A stretch of DNA of 64,000 nucleotides from Kribbella amoyensis (GTDB lineage Bacteria > Actinomycetota > Actinomycetes > Propionibacteriales > Kribbellaceae). How positions within the stretch are numbered: position 1 is the stretch's first letter; each line of letters starts with the position of its first letter. Shown piece by piece: positions 1 to 8,846 of this stretch. Below the pieces are notes generated by a model. The model was not told where the DNA came from. It made no database searches and worked only from the letters and a program-made list of their open reading frames with translations. Location of the stretch: NCBI RefSeq assembly GCF_007828865.1, contig NZ_VIVK01000001.1, positions 3,720,001 through 3,784,000 on the forward strand, given 5' to 3'. The translations under genes and the position numbers were made by a program.

Positions 1-1727
1 AGGCCACGGTCACCCTGGTGAACACCTCGCAGTACGCGCTGCGCGGTGGGACCGCCGAGGTGACGGCGGCCCGGGACGCGAGCAAGGCGGTCGACCTGGT
101 CACCGGGAAGAGCGGGTACTTCACCGCGATCTCGCACCGGGCCGAGCCGGTGATGGGGCAGGACTGGACCATCGCCGACACCACCGGGCGGGGCAAGTTC
201 GTCGGCGTGACGCAGACCATGGAGGGACTGCAGCCGGACGGCAACACCCGCGGGTACCTGGAGGGTGACGAGCGCGTGTACGTCGACGGCGAACGCACCC
301 CGGCGATCTACGGCACCGGCACCGAGGACTACTACGAGTCCGGCTGGTACTTCAACCAGGGCACGTACTCGACGCCGTTCCACGGGAACTCCGGGCACGA
401 GGTGAAGACGGGGGCGTGCAAGGTCGAGTGCGACGGCGCCTGGCGGTTGCACATCACCGACGCGATCGACTTCCAGAACCAGCTCACCTTCGGGATCGAG
501 CACGGCCAGCAGAACGACCACGCCGCGATGTACGGCTCGACCGCGTACCTCTACAGCACCGACAGGTTCGGGGCGAAGGAGACCGACCGGATCGACACGG
601 GCGACGCGGCGAGCCGGTCGGCGCACGGGTACACCGACAGCAACGCGCAGACGGCCGACCTCACCTCGGTCTACGAGGGCGACCACGACGACACCGGGCT
701 GACCGACCAGGTCCGGTCGGCGACGAGCCCGATCCGGTTCACCGTGAAGGTCGATCCGGCCAACCAGGGCGTGACGTTGCGCCGGACGAGTGACCAGAAG
801 ACCGCCTGGCAGTCCGCGAAGGTGGTTGTCAACGGCAAGGACGCGGGGACCTGGCTGCAGCCGCTCGGCAACGACAAGCAGCGCTGGCTGGACGACAACT
901 TCCAGGTCCCGGCCGCGTTGTCCGCCGGCCGGACGAAGCTCACCGTCGAACTCCGGCCGAGCGGCCCGGCCTGGACCGCCGCCGCTTACGCCGTCCAGTC
1001 GCTGGTGCGCCCATACGCCGACAACAAGGCGCCCGCGACGGTGCAGAACGTGAAGGCCGCCGGCCGGACCGACAACGCGATCGGGCTGACCTGGTCGGAG
1101 GCGTCCGACGAGAGCGGCGTGGCCAAGTACAACGTGTACGGGAGCAAGGCCGGGGCGGCCGAGAAGCTGGTCGGCAGCAGCACGGTCCCGGGGTTCCTGC
1201 ACAAGGGGCTCGGGTTGAAGGAGGCCTGGAAGTACCGGGTCACCGCGGTCGACCTGGCCGGTCGGGAGAGCACGCGGTCGGCGGCGGCCGACGGCACCTC
1301 GGGCAGCACGTTGCGGGTCGAGGCGGAGTCGCTGTTGCCGGCGGTGTCGGCGACGGTGCCGGTGGATCCGCAGGGGAGTTGCTGCGGGGTGAGCTGGTCC
1401 GGCGGTAGCCAGCTGTGGATCCACGGGTCGAAAGCCGGCGACAAGGTGGTGCTGGAGTTCGCCGTGCCGACGACAGGGACGTACAAGCTGTCCTCGGTGC
1501 TGACCAAGGCGGCCGACTACGGGATCGCCGAGCTGAGTGTCGACGGCAACAACAAGACCAGCTTCGACGGATACCTGGCGTCCGGGGTGAGTACGCAGCG
1601 GGCCGAGCTCGGTACCGCGAACCTCGCCGCCGGCAAGCACCAGCTGACGATCACCTTGACCGGCAAGAACGCGGCGGCGACCAACTACCTGGTCGGCGTC
1701 GACCTGCTGGACCTGGAGCTGACCTGA
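1..1727 (+). CDS. DUF2961 / GH172-family glycoside hydrolase, 5' end missing
   Basis: The reading frame is open at the left edge (codons begin at base 3), so the N-terminus and any signal peptide lie outside the window. The catalytic region carries the family signature [12 protein letters not shown] at about 104-120 nt x 3 from the edge. GH172 members known to date act on D-fructofuranosides and D-arabinofuranosides. After about 335 residues come a fibronectin-III-like module (PATVQNV to about 420) and a C-terminal beta-rich module beginning [10 protein letters not shown], typical of a carbohydrate-binding domain. It ends in TGATG, overlapping the next start, so the two glycosidases are translationally coupled. 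The family call is firm; the substrate is inferred only. Confidence 0.85.
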   Translation, partial: ATVTLVNTSQYALRGGTAEVTAARDASKAVDLVTGKSGYFTAISHRAEPVMGQDWTIADTTGRGKFVGVTQTMEGLQPDGNTRGYLEGDERVYVDGERTPAIYGTGTEDYYESGWYFNQGTYSTPFHGNSGHEVKTGACKVECDGAWRLHITDAIDFQNQLTFGIEHGQQNDHAAMYGSTAYLYSTDRFGAKETDRIDTGDAASRSAHGYTDSNAQTADLTSVYEGDHDDTGLTDQVRSATSPIRFTVKVDPANQGVTLRRTSDQKTAWQSAKVVVNGKDAGTWLQPLGNDKQRWLDDNFQVPAALSAGRTKLTVELRPSGPAWTAAAYAVQSLVRPYADNKAPATVQNVKAAGRTDNAIGLTWSEASDESGVAKYNVYGSKAGAAEKLVGSSTVPGFLHKGLGLKEAWKYRVTAVDLAGRESTRSAAADGTSGSTLRVEAESLLPAVSATVPVDPQGSCCGVSWSGGSQLWIHGSKAGDKVVLEFAVPTTGTYKLSSVLTKAADYGIAELSVDGNNKTSFDGYLASGVSTQRAELGTANLAAGKHQLTITLTGKNAAATNYLVGVDLLDLELT

Positions 1728-3382
1728 TGGGCTGGCGGCGAATCCTCGCCGTCCTGGTGGGTGCCGCCGTGCTGAGCACGGCGGCCCTGCCGGCCACGGC
1801 GACCGGTCCCGGTGACCGGGTCCGGAGCGTCCCCTTCGTCCAGGTCGGCAAGGTGGTTGCTGCAGGCCCCTTCGTCAAGGTGTACGACCCGAGCGTGGGC
1901 GAGACGGAGCGCTGGTACTACAACGACCACACGCTGGTCCAGGACCGCAGGACCGGCACCTGGCACGTGTACGCGATCACCCACGCAGAGCCGGCGAACC
2001 CGCTCGACGAGAAGAGTTTCGGCCACGCGACCGCGCCGACGCCGAACGGGCCGTGGACCAAGCAACCACCCGCACTGGTCGCCGATCCGGCCGCGGGGGA
2101 GAACCACATCTGGGCGCCGTACGTGCTGTACGAGGCGGGCACGTACTACATGTACTACGCGGCCGGGACGCCCGACCACACGGCGTACCGGATGCACCTG
2201 GCGACGTCGACGGACCTCGTGCACTGGACCCGGGACGGGGCGAACCCACTGTTCACCGACGGGTTCGACGGGCGGGACCCGATGGTGCGCCGGGTCGGTG
2301 ACCAGTGGGTGATGTACTACACCGCGAACTCGGCCCCGGCCGGTGGCAACCACATCGTTGCCTACCGCACCAGTACCGATCTGCGGCACTGGAGCGAGCG
2401 GCGGACCGCGTTCGAGCACCCGGCGACGGGGACGTTCGGTGGTCCGACGGAGTCGCCGTTCGTGGTGCAGCGCGGGAGTGACTGGTACCTGTTCGTCTGT
2501 TGCGACGGCGGGTACGAGGTGACGAAGGTCTACAAGAGCAAGGACCCGCTGCGGTTCACGATCGACCAGCTCGCCGGGACGATCCCCGCGCACGCTGCCG
2601 AGGTCGTGCAGGACGGCGCGGACTGGTGGGTCACGGGTGCCGGTTGGGGCAAGGGCGGGCTGTACGTCGCGCCGTTGGACTTCAGCAAGCTCCAGGTGAC
2701 GAGGGGGCGCGTCGTCAGTACGCCGTACTACCGCGCGACCGTCCAGACCACACCACGGAGCGCGCTGACCCAGCTCGACGTGGATCCGGCCGGGCGCTCG
2801 CAGTACCGGCCGGCGCTCGACTCGTCGTCCCGTGCGACGGCGCCGTACCTCGCGGTCGGTGCCTTCGGCGCAACGGACACGTCGGGTCCGGCTGCCCGGG
2901 TGGATGCGGGGCGGGAGTCGCTGGCGTTGAAGGGCATCAGCTTCAACGACGAACCGGTGACGGCGGACTGGTCGTTCGCGTTCGGTCCGCGGACGTTCGA
3001 CATGCGGCTGACGTGGACGGTTCACGGCGAGACCACGGCGTCGGTCTGGGAGGCCGCGCTCAACGTCGACTCGGCGCTGCCCGACCAGGGCGATCCCGGT
3101 GGATTCGACCGGAACGGGGACGTCGCGGGCCTGCCGACATGGTCGATGGCGAGCGGTCCAGGGCTGAGCGTCGTCACGGCGTACCGGAAGAGCTCGGCCT
3201 GGTCGGAGGACAACCACTGGTACGACCCACCCAACGGCGCCGTCGCGTGGCAACCGCTCTGGCAACCCGGCGGCCGGCCTCTCCCCGTGGGGACCTACGC
3301 CGGGGGTACGTACCGGCTCGGCTTCTCGGCCGAAGCCCGGGACACCGCCTTCGCCGACCAGTTGGCAGCGTCCCTCGGCTGA
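1727..3382 (+). CDS. Secreted GH43-like five-bladed propeller glycosidase
   Basis: 551 residues. The ATG at 1727 overlaps the stop of the preceding gene. An N-terminal signal peptide ([17 protein letters not shown], cleavage near ATA-TGP) indicates export. The body has repeated propeller-type strands (W-[HY]-[LV]-[YF]) and the clan GH-F/GH-J type motifs GRDPMV (about residue 183) and ESPFV (about 245), the expected positions of transition-state Asp and acid Glu. Coupling to a GH172 enzyme suggests a joint role in degrading furanoside-containing glycans, fructan or arabinan. The exact GH43 subfamily, and activity itself, cannot be read from sequence alone. Confidence 0.75.
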   Translation: MGWRRILAVLVGAAVLSTAALPATATGPGDRVRSVPFVQVGKVVAAGPFVKVYDPSVGETERWYYNDHTLVQDRRTGTWHVYAITHAEPANPLDEKSFGHATAPTPNGPWTKQPPALVADPAAGENHIWAPYVLYEAGTYYMYYAAGTPDHTAYRMHLATSTDLVHWTRDGANPLFTDGFDGRDPMVRRVGDQWVMYYTANSAPAGGNHIVAYRTSTDLRHWSERRTAFEHPATGTFGGPTESPFVVQRGSDWYLFVCCDGGYEVTKVYKSKDPLRFTIDQLAGTIPAHAAEVVQDGADWWVTGAGWGKGGLYVAPLDFSKLQVTRGRVVSTPYYRATVQTTPRSALTQLDVDPAGRSQYRPALDSSSRATAPYLAVGAFGATDTSGPAARVDAGRESLALKGISFNDEPVTADWSFAFGPRTFDMRLTWTVHGETTASVWEAALNVDSALPDQGDPGGFDRNGDVAGLPTWSMASGPGLSVVTAYRKSSAWSEDNHWYDPPNGAVAWQPLWQPGGRPLPVGTYAGGTYRLGFSAEARDTAFADQLAASLG

Positions 3383-3386
3383 TCAT

Positions 3387-3419
3387 CCGGGCCGCGCCCC
3401 TTGCCGGGGCGCGGCCCGG
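3387..3419 (+). terminator. GC-rich hairpin after the glycosidase pair
   Basis: A perfect 14-bp inverted repeat, CCGGGCCGCGCCCC / GGGGCGCGGCCCGG, with loop TTGCC starts 4 nt after the stop codon at 3382. No T-tract follows, as is common in high-GC actinomycetes. Likely terminator for the glycosidase operon. Confidence 0.65.
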
Positions 3420-3437
3420 ACCAACTAGGGTCGATGA

Positions 3438-3974
3438 GTGACGACTTTGAGTTTGGAGCCGCGGCGGACGGCGCTGGTACTGATCGACCTGATGCCGCGG
3501 ATCATCGCGCTCGACACCGCCCCGCTCACCGGTCGTGAGGTGCTCGAACGCTCGGTGGCCCTGGCCAAGGCGACCCGGTCGGTGGGTGGCCTGGTCGTCC
3601 ATGTCCGGGTCGAACGCCCCGGCGTCGGCGTCCAGCCCGACGGCAGCGAACTCGCCCCGGAGCTGGACCCGCAACCCGCGGACCTGGAGATCGTCAAGCG
3701 CACCGTCGGCGCCTTCCACAACACCGGCCTCGACGACGCCCTCAGATCCCGCGACATCACCACCGTCGCCCTCGCCGGCATCGCCACCAACTTCGGCGTC
3801 GAGTCCACCGGCCGCAGCGCCGACGACCACGGCTACGCCACCCTCTACCTGGCCGACGCCATGACCGGCCTCGACGCCCCGTCCCACGACTTCGCCGTCA
3901 CCCGCATCTTCCCCCGCTTCGGCACGGTCACCACCGGCGCCGAATACATAGCCGCCCTCGGCCCGAACACGTAA
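3438..3974 (+). CDS. Isochorismatase-fold hydrolase lacking the nucleophile Cys
   Basis: 178 residues, GTG start; an ATG four bases upstream is out of frame. The fold is recognisable from LVLIDLMPR (catalytic Asp), KRTVGAF (catalytic Lys) and GIATNFGVESTGR with the cis-peptide region. In cysteine hydrolases of this superfamily the third motif holds Cys; here Gly occupies that position, as in EntB-like and YecD-like proteins, so amidase chemistry by thioester is not expected. Possible roles are hydrolysis of an enol ether such as isochorismate, or an uncharacterised reaction. It stands alone between a terminator hairpin and a P450 gene. Confidence 0.8.
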   Translation: MTTLSLEPRRTALVLIDLMPRIIALDTAPLTGREVLERSVALAKATRSVGGLVVHVRVERPGVGVQPDGSELAPELDPQPADLEIVKRTVGAFHNTGLDDALRSRDITTVALAGIATNFGVESTGRSADDHGYATLYLADAMTGLDAPSHDFAVTRIFPRFGTVTTGAEYIAALGPNT

Positions 3975-4014
3975 GGCCTGTTTGCTCGCCAGAGGCGAGG
4001 GGCACCGGGGCGGG

Positions 4015-5319
4015 ATGTCGGGGTCTTTGGCTACTGCTTCCTTGCTCGACACCGGTCGGGTGCTGCGGGATGTGCTGCTGCCCGTGGTGGCTCAGGGGGC
4101 CGTCTTGCGGCGGCCGGCGTGGAGTCGGCTGGCTGATCGGGTTCAGGCGGACGATCGGTCGTTGCGCCGGATTCGCAAGCTGCGGGCTCGGTACGGCGCG
4201 GGCCCGTTGGTGCTGCGGGTGCCGGGGCGGACGTTGGCGTTGGTGCTGGCGCCGAAGGACGTCTGGCGGTTGCTCGACGAGACGCCGGAGCCGTTCTCGG
4301 CCGCGACCACCGAGAAGGTCGCCGCACTCCGCCACTTCCAGCCGCACGCGGTACTCGTCACCGATCCGCCGTTGCGCGCACCTCGGCGCAAGCTCAACGA
4401 GGACGTCCTGGACGCCCACCGACCCGTGCACCGGTACGGGCAGCGGATGCAGGAGATCGTCACCGAGGAGCTCGGCGATCTCCGCGGAACGCTGGGCTGG
4501 GAGGACTTCCGGGCGGTGTGGTCGCGGGTGGTCCGGCGGATCGTGCTCGGTGACTCGGCTCGCGACGACACCGAACTCACCGACCTGCTCGACTCGCTCC
4601 GCGGTGGCGCGAACTGGGCCGGCTTCCGGCCGCGGAACCAGGCGTCCCGCCGACGGTTCGAGGGACGACTCACGGAGTACGTCGAGAAGGCGGAGCCGGG
4701 CTCGCTCGTCGAGGCGCTGCGGCAGGGCCCGTCCGACGGGCTCGACCCGGTCGGGCAGGTGCCGCACTGGTTGTTCGCGTTCGACGCCGCCGGGATCGCG
4801 GTGTGGCGGTTGCTCGCCGTCCTCGCGGTGAGGCCCGACGACCGCGAGCGGATCGCCGCCGAGGCACGTCATCCGGACGAGTCGCCCTTGCTCGCGCAGG
4901 CGGGTGCCGCGGTCGAGGAGTCGCTCCGGCTCTGGCCGACGACGCTGGTGATCCTGCGCGAGAGCAGGGCCGAGACGCGGTGGAGCGGCGGGACCGCGCC
5001 GGCCGGGACGCAGTTCGCGATCGTCAGTTCGGTGTTCCATCGCGACGACGAGGCCCTCGGCTACGCGAACTCGTTCGAGCCGGGGATCTGGCTGGACGGT
5101 CGCTCGGACGGCGACTGGCCGTTGATCCCGTTCAGCGCCGGACCGGCGGTCTGTCCGGGCCGCAACGTCGTCCTGCTCAGCACGAGCGCGGCGGTCAGCC
5201 ACCTGATCGCGCAGTACGACCTCGACCTCGATCCCGCCACCCGGCAGGCCTTGGCAGGTCCGATGCCGGCCACCTTCGACCACACCGGCCCACGCCTGGG
5301 CTTCTGGAGGAAACCATGA
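4015..5319 (+). CDS. Cytochrome P450
   Basis: 434 residues from the ATG at 4015 (a TTG at 3982 would add 11 residues of no P450 character). The haem-binding loop FSAGPAVCPGRN lies near residue 380 and the K-helix ExxR is EESLRLW. The I-helix reads LFAFDAAGIAVWR: the usual acid/alcohol pair (D/E-T) for proton delivery to haem-bound oxygen is missing, as in some P450s that use peroxide or substrate-assisted catalysis. No membrane anchor is seen, so it is probably soluble. The stop overlaps the start of the VOC gene (ATGA), implying a joint function. Redox partners are not encoded nearby. Confidence 0.9.
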   Translation: MSGSLATASLLDTGRVLRDVLLPVVAQGAVLRRPAWSRLADRVQADDRSLRRIRKLRARYGAGPLVLRVPGRTLALVLAPKDVWRLLDETPEPFSAATTEKVAALRHFQPHAVLVTDPPLRAPRRKLNEDVLDAHRPVHRYGQRMQEIVTEELGDLRGTLGWEDFRAVWSRVVRRIVLGDSARDDTELTDLLDSLRGGANWAGFRPRNQASRRRFEGRLTEYVEKAEPGSLVEALRQGPSDGLDPVGQVPHWLFAFDAAGIAVWRLLAVLAVRPDDRERIAAEARHPDESPLLAQAGAAVEESLRLWPTTLVILRESRAETRWSGGTAPAGTQFAIVSSVFHRDDEALGYANSFEPGIWLDGRSDGDWPLIPFSAGPAVCPGRNVVLLSTSAAVSHLIAQYDLDLDPATRQALAGPMPATFDHTGPRLGFWRKP

Positions 5320-5699
5320 CCGCTCGTCCTGCCGAGGTCGGGGATCTGCGCCTGGCCACGATCTGTGTGAACGCGACCGACATGGACCGGGCCGCCGCGT
5401 TCTGGTCCGCGGCGCTCGGGTACGACGGGCCGGGGCCGATCGGAGCCGGGGACCAGTTCGCCAAACTGAGCGACCCGGCCGGGACCGGACCCGACGTCCT
5501 GCTCCAGCGGGCCGGGCGTATCCCGGACGATCCCGCGCCGGTCCACCTCGACCTCTACACCGGCGACCGTGATCGCCACGTCGACCGCCTCGTCGCCCTC
5601 GGCGCGACCCGGCCGGACTCCTGGGACTATCCGGACGAGCACGACTTCATCGTCCTGCGGGACACCGAAGGCAACGAGTTCTGCGTGATCTCGGTCTAG
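5316..5699 (+). CDS. VOC-superfamily (glyoxalase/bleomycin-resistance) protein
   Basis: 127 residues, ATG overlapping the P450 stop; GGAGG lies 8-12 nt upstream inside the P450 gene. The sequence has the paired beta-alpha-beta-beta-beta layout of VOC proteins: ICVNATDMDRAAAFW at the start, VHLDLYTGDRD in the middle and RDTEGNEFCVI at the end, the last carrying the usual metal-ligand Glu. These proteins are dioxygenases, isomerases, lyases or drug-binding proteins. Coupling to the P450 suggests work on the same small molecule. The last four bases overlap the convergent gene on the other strand. Confidence 0.85.
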   Translation: MTARPAEVGDLRLATICVNATDMDRAAAFWSAALGYDGPGPIGAGDQFAKLSDPAGTGPDVLLQRAGRIPDDPAPVHLDLYTGDRDRHVDRLVALGATRPDSWDYPDEHDFIVLRDTEGNEFCVISV

Positions 5700-6523
5700 G
5701 AGAACAGCGCCTTGTTCTCCTGGGTCCAGGCCTCGAGGGTCCGGGGTGGGTGGCCGGTGACGCGTTGGACGTCGTCGGTGACGCTGGTTTCGTCGATGAT
5801 GCCGTCGGCGTAGAAGCTCTCGAAGGCGGACGCGTACTGCTCGGGCATCGTGGCGCGCAGCTCGGCGATCGTCTCGGCGTCCTCCATTTCGTACGCGCGC
5901 AGGGGCCGGCCGAGTGCCTCGCCGAGGATGCGGACCTGCTCGGCCGGACGAAGCGCGACCGGCCCGGTCAGGCGGTACGCCGTGCGCTCGTGGCCGTCCT
6001 CGGTCAGGGCGCGGACCGCGACTTCCGCGAGGTCGTCCGGGTGGATCGTGGCGACCGCGACGTCGGGCCACTGGACCCGGATCTCGTCGCCGGCGCGGAG
6101 CTGGTCGAGCCAGCGCAGCGTGTTCGTCATGAAGCTGTTCGGCCGGAGGAAGGTCCAGGCCATCCCCGAACTCGTCACCGCCTGCTCGGCCGCGAGGTGG
6201 TACGCCGCGATCGCGTTGTCCGTCCGCGTCCCGACCACCGAACTGCTGGACAGCAGCGCGATCCGGCGGACTCCGGCGTCGGCCGCGTTCTTCAGCAACT
6301 CCTCGGCCCGCTCGTACCCGCTGAGCAGGAACATCCCCGTCACCCCGGCGAGCCCGGACGCGAACGTGTCCGGCCGATTGAGGTCACCGATGACCGGCTC
6401 GATCCCGGTCGGCAGCTCCACTTCCTTGCGGACCAGCGCGCGACCGGGGATCCCCGCCGCCGCGAGTGCCCGGACCACCGCGCTGCCGGCGTTCCCGGTC
6501 GCGCCCGTCACCAGTACCGTCAT
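5696..6523 (-). CDS. NmrA-like NAD(P)-binding reductase
   Basis: 275 residues. The N-terminus MTVLVTGATGNAGSAVV is a Rossmann GxxGxxG site of the atypical short-chain family. LLSSSSVVG and the absence of a clear YxxxK triad fit the NmrA/QOR2-like group, which reduces quinones or other small electrophiles or senses NADP(H). Its ATG overlaps the stop of the BKACE gene at 6520-6523, so the pair forms one transcript. The substrate is not predictable. Confidence 0.8.
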   Translation of the reverse strand: MTVLVTGATGNAGSAVVRALAAAGIPGRALVRKEVELPTGIEPVIGDLNRPDTFASGLAGVTGMFLLSGYERAEELLKNAADAGVRRIALLSSSSVVGTRTDNAIAAYHLAAEQAVTSSGMAWTFLRPNSFMTNTLRWLDQLRAGDEIRVQWPDVAVATIHPDDLAEVAVRALTEDGHERTAYRLTGPVALRPAEQVRILGEALGRPLRAYEMEDAETIAELRATMPEQYASAFESFYADGIIDETSVTDDVQRVTGHPPRTLEAWTQENKALFS

Positions 6524-7242
6524 CGTTGCCCCCTCATCAGTTCGACCAGTTCGGCGTTGCCCGTGACCGTGGCTCCGCCCGGCGCCGTGAGTACGTCCTC
6601 GAGCCCCACCCGCAGCCCGTACCCCTCGGTCCGTGCCCAGTCCAGCACGTCCCAGGTCCACTCGTTCTCGCCGTGGACGACGAGCTCGTGGACGGTGTCG
6701 ACCTCGGCCAGGATGTCGCGGGCCGCGGTGACCCCGTCGGTTCCCGGTGAGATCCCGGGCAACGCCTCGACCAGGACCCGGACGACCGGCCCGGCCCACG
6801 CCCGGAACTTGCGCGCACTGGCAGGCGTGAACAGGCCGGCCTCGATACCGATTCCGCGGCCGAGCAGGGCCTCGGCGACCTGCTCGGCTCCGTCCTCGTG
6901 CCAGTTCACGCTGGCGAAGTCGGGTCCGTCGTCGTCGGGTCCACGCCAGTCGGTCAAGAGGGCGAGCCGGTCAGCCAGGGCGGACACGATCTCCTCCCGC
7001 GTCGAAACGCCGACCGGGAACCCGGGACACCGAGTACGCACCGCGGCCACGGCCGCGCGAACGTCGTCCCACCTCAGGCTCTCGCGCTCGTCAGCTCCCC
7101 GCGGATGTAGGTGGATCACCTGCGCCCCGGCAGCCACGGCGGCAAAGGCGTCGTCGGCCAGCTCCACCGGCGTGATCGGCACCGCCGCGTGGTCGGCCCG
7201 CCGGCGATCCCCGTTCAGACAAACCTTCAGCACCCGGCCCAT
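6520..7242 (-). CDS. BKACE-family (DUF849) beta-keto acid cleavage enzyme
   Basis: 240 residues. The metal-binding IHLHPRG motif near residue 45 and a TIM-barrel pattern with VHELVVHGE near the C-terminus identify the BKACE family, whose founding member cleaves 3-keto-5-aminohexanoate with acetyl-CoA in lysine fermentation. Characterised relatives act on many beta-keto acids, so lysine is not implied. It is shorter than typical 270-300-residue members. It is first in a two-gene unit with the NmrA-like reductase. Confidence 0.8.
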   Translation of the reverse strand: MGRVLKVCLNGDRRRADHAAVPITPVELADDAFAAVAAGAQVIHLHPRGADERESLRWDDVRAAVAAVRTRCPGFPVGVSTREEIVSALADRLALLTDWRGPDDDGPDFASVNWHEDGAEQVAEALLGRGIGIEAGLFTPASARKFRAWAGPVVRVLVEALPGISPGTDGVTAARDILAEVDTVHELVVHGENEWTWDVLDWARTEGYGLRVGLEDVLTAPGGATVTGNAELVELMRGQR

Positions 7243-7270
7243 ACCGCCACCCTGCCAGACCGTTGGTCAG

Positions 7271-7382
7271 CGGACCTCCAGCACTCACCAACTCCGCGGA
7301 CACCGGCTTCCGCGCACGACTGCACGCTCAGCCTGGCCGTTGATGCGGAGATCGGGGTCGGTTCGTGAGTGCTGGAGGTCCG
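7271..7382. repeat. 112-bp element with 18-bp perfect terminal inverted repeats
   Basis: CGGACCTCCAGCACTCAC at 7271-7288 is matched exactly in inverted orientation at 7365-7382. A second inner pair, CTCCGC at 7292 and GCGGAG at 7347, nests within it. It fills the gap between tyrS and the BKACE gene, ending 7 bp from the tyrS stop. It could be a tyrS terminator, but arms of this length around a 76-bp core also look like a small non-autonomous mobile element or palindromic repeat. Confidence 0.7.
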
Positions 7383-7388
7383 GGCGTT

Positions 7389-8594
7389 TCACCTCAGTCG
7401 AATGCGGTGCCAGGTGCGGCGGCCGGAGCGGAGGATGGTGTCGGGTTGCAGAGTGGGCTTCTCGTCGGGGTCGGTGGACTTGGTGCCGTCGATCGTGACG
7501 GCGCCTTGGCGGATCAGGCGACGGAGTTCGGAGTTGCTGTCGTCCGGCCGCGCCGCTTGGAGGAGTTGCAGCGTGGTCGGGGACGCCGTGCTCACCACGA
7601 CCGCCGGGATGTCCTCCGGCTCGGCGCGTTCCGAGAAGACGCGGGTGAACGCGTCCAGCTCGGCCCGGGCGGCACCGGCGCCGTGGTACCTCGTGACGAC
7701 CGCGGCCGCGAGCTGCAGCTTGGCGTCCCGGGCCGCGGGACCACCGACAGCCGCCGAACCACCAAGGGCGGCGACCGTGGACAGCGGCAGCTCGGTGTAG
7801 ACCCGCGCGTACGTCTCCACCAGGTCGTCGGGCAGGCTCATCAGCTTGCCGAACTTGTCCTTCGGCGAGTCCGTCAGCGCGATGTAGTTCCGCAGCGACT
7901 TCGACTGTTTCGGGCCACCGTCGATTCCGGGCGTGATCGTGCTGGTGACGACGACCTGCGGCGCGGCGCCCAGGCGTTGCTGGAAGTGCCGGCCGAGTTG
8001 CTCGTTGAACAGCTGGTCCGACCCGACGATGGTGAGGTCGCTCTTCATCGCGAAACTGTCGTACCCCTGCAGCACCGGGTAGGTCAGTTCGTGCAGCGCG
8101 ATCTCCCGCCCGGCCGCGATCCGGGCCCGGAACATGTCCCGCGCGACCAGCTGCGCGTGCGTCACCTGGCTGAACAGCCCGAGCAACGTGGCCACGTCCA
8201 TCCCGCCGTACCACTCGGAGTTGCGCCGGACCTCGAACACGGCCGGGTCGGTCCGCAGTACCAGCGCCACCTGGTCCAGGAACGCGGCCGCGTTCACCTC
8301 GATCTCCTCCGGCGACAGCGTCGGCCGGGTCTCGCTGCGCCCGGTCGGGTCGCCGATCCGGGTGGTCAGGTCGCCGAGCAGGAACACCACCTTGTGGCCG
8401 AGATCCTGCAGCCCGCGCATCATCCACAGGTTCACCGCGTGACCGAGGTGGAGTTCGGGCGCGGTGCAGTCCACGCCGTACTTGATCCGCAGCGGCCGGC
8501 CGGATCTCAGCCGGTCGAGCAGGTCCTCGGCCCCGATGACGGTGTCGATGGTGCGGCGTAACCGGTCGATCACGGCCTGGGCGTCTTGGATCAT
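7389..8594 (-). CDS. tyrS: Tyrosyl-tRNA synthetase
   Basis: 401 residues. It charges tRNA-Tyr in the cytoplasm. The class I signatures are HLGH (residues 49-52) and KQSKS (229-233, the KMSKS loop); YPVLQGYDS (172-180) is the tyrosine-binding stretch. The last 60 residues (ELRRLIRQGAVTIDG onward) form the S4 RNA-binding domain. Length is slightly short of the bacillary-type enzyme and fits the compact bacterial subgroup. The gene is preceded by a 180-nt leader with a short ORF, alternative hairpins and an intrinsic terminator, so expression is probably controlled by attenuation. Confidence 0.95.
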   Translation of the reverse strand: MIQDAQAVIDRLRRTIDTVIGAEDLLDRLRSGRPLRIKYGVDCTAPELHLGHAVNLWMMRGLQDLGHKVVFLLGDLTTRIGDPTGRSETRPTLSPEEIEVNAAAFLDQVALVLRTDPAVFEVRRNSEWYGGMDVATLLGLFSQVTHAQLVARDMFRARIAAGREIALHELTYPVLQGYDSFAMKSDLTIVGSDQLFNEQLGRHFQQRLGAAPQVVVTSTITPGIDGGPKQSKSLRNYIALTDSPKDKFGKLMSLPDDLVETYARVYTELPLSTVAALGGSAAVGGPAARDAKLQLAAAVVTRYHGAGAARAELDAFTRVFSERAEPEDIPAVVVSTASPTTLQLLQAARPDDSNSELRRLIRQGAVTIDGTKSTDPDEKPTLQPDTILRSGRRTWHRIRLR

Positions 8595-8648
8595 CTCTTC
8601 CTCTCGTCAACAGGGGCGAGAGGCACCCACCCACGGCAGCCTCCCGGC

Positions 8649-8685
8649 AAACAAAAGAGGCAGGAACCGGATTGGTTCCCGCCTC
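8649..8685 (-). terminator. Intrinsic terminator inside the tyrS leader
   Basis: On the minus strand GAGGCGGGAACC and GGTTCCTGCCTC form a 12-bp stem (one G-U pair) with loop AATCC, followed by TTTTGTTTG at 8656-8648. It lies 55 nt before the tyrS ATG and after the leader ORF, the position expected of an attenuator. A T-tract is rare in this GC-rich sequence, which strengthens the call. Confidence 0.8.
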
Positions 8686-8688
8686 GGA

Positions 8689-8765
8689 GGCTCTGGGTGT
8701 GCAGCGTTCGTGGGGACTACAAGACCCCGGCTCCGCCCAGAGCCGGTCGATACACCACGCAACGC
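8689..8765 (-). promoter_or_regulatory. tyrS: Mutually exclusive hairpins of the tyrS leader
   Basis: In minus-strand order the segments are A GCGTTGCGTGG (8765-8755), B GGCTCTGGG (8744-8736), C CCACGAACGC (8713-8704) and D CCCAGAGCC (8697-8689). A can pair with C (10 bp, one bulge) and B with D (9 bp, perfect). The order A-B-C-D means the two helices cross and compete. D abuts the 5' arm of the terminator. This is the layout of a translation-coupled attenuator. Pairing was worked out by eye. Confidence 0.6.
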
Positions 8766-8773
8766 TTGGTCAC
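8717..8773 (-). CDS. Putative 18-residue leader peptide of tyrS
   Basis: GTG start, TAG stop; it reads MTKRCVVYRPALGGAGVL. The eighth codon is TAT, a rare tyrosine codon in this genome type, and lies in segment A-B of the leader. A -10-like TAGCCT ends six bases before the GTG, so the message would be leaderless. A ribosome pausing at TAT, or stopping at TAG, would disturb the competing hairpins. It is too short for statistical support; the evidence is position. Confidence 0.5.
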   Translation of the reverse strand: MTKRCVVYRPALGGAGVL

Positions 8774-8779
8774 GGGATC

Positions 8780-8785
8780 AGGCTA
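8780..8785 (-). promoter_or_regulatory. -10 box of the tyrS leader
   Basis: TAGCCT on the minus strand (TANNNT pattern) lies exactly six bases before the leader-peptide GTG, the spacing of a leaderless actinobacterial transcript. No good -35 box is visible. Confidence 0.4.
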
Positions 8786-8846
8786 CCAGCACCGCGATCG
8801 GACGCCGCTCGCGCGCGGATCTGGTGCCCCGCACTAACCTTGAGCG

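Noticed and set aside
8649-8785. T-box riboswitch upstream of tyrS
   Set aside because: No T-box sequence (GGTGGNACCGCG-like) and no specifier-loop layout; the short ORF and competing stems fit attenuation better.
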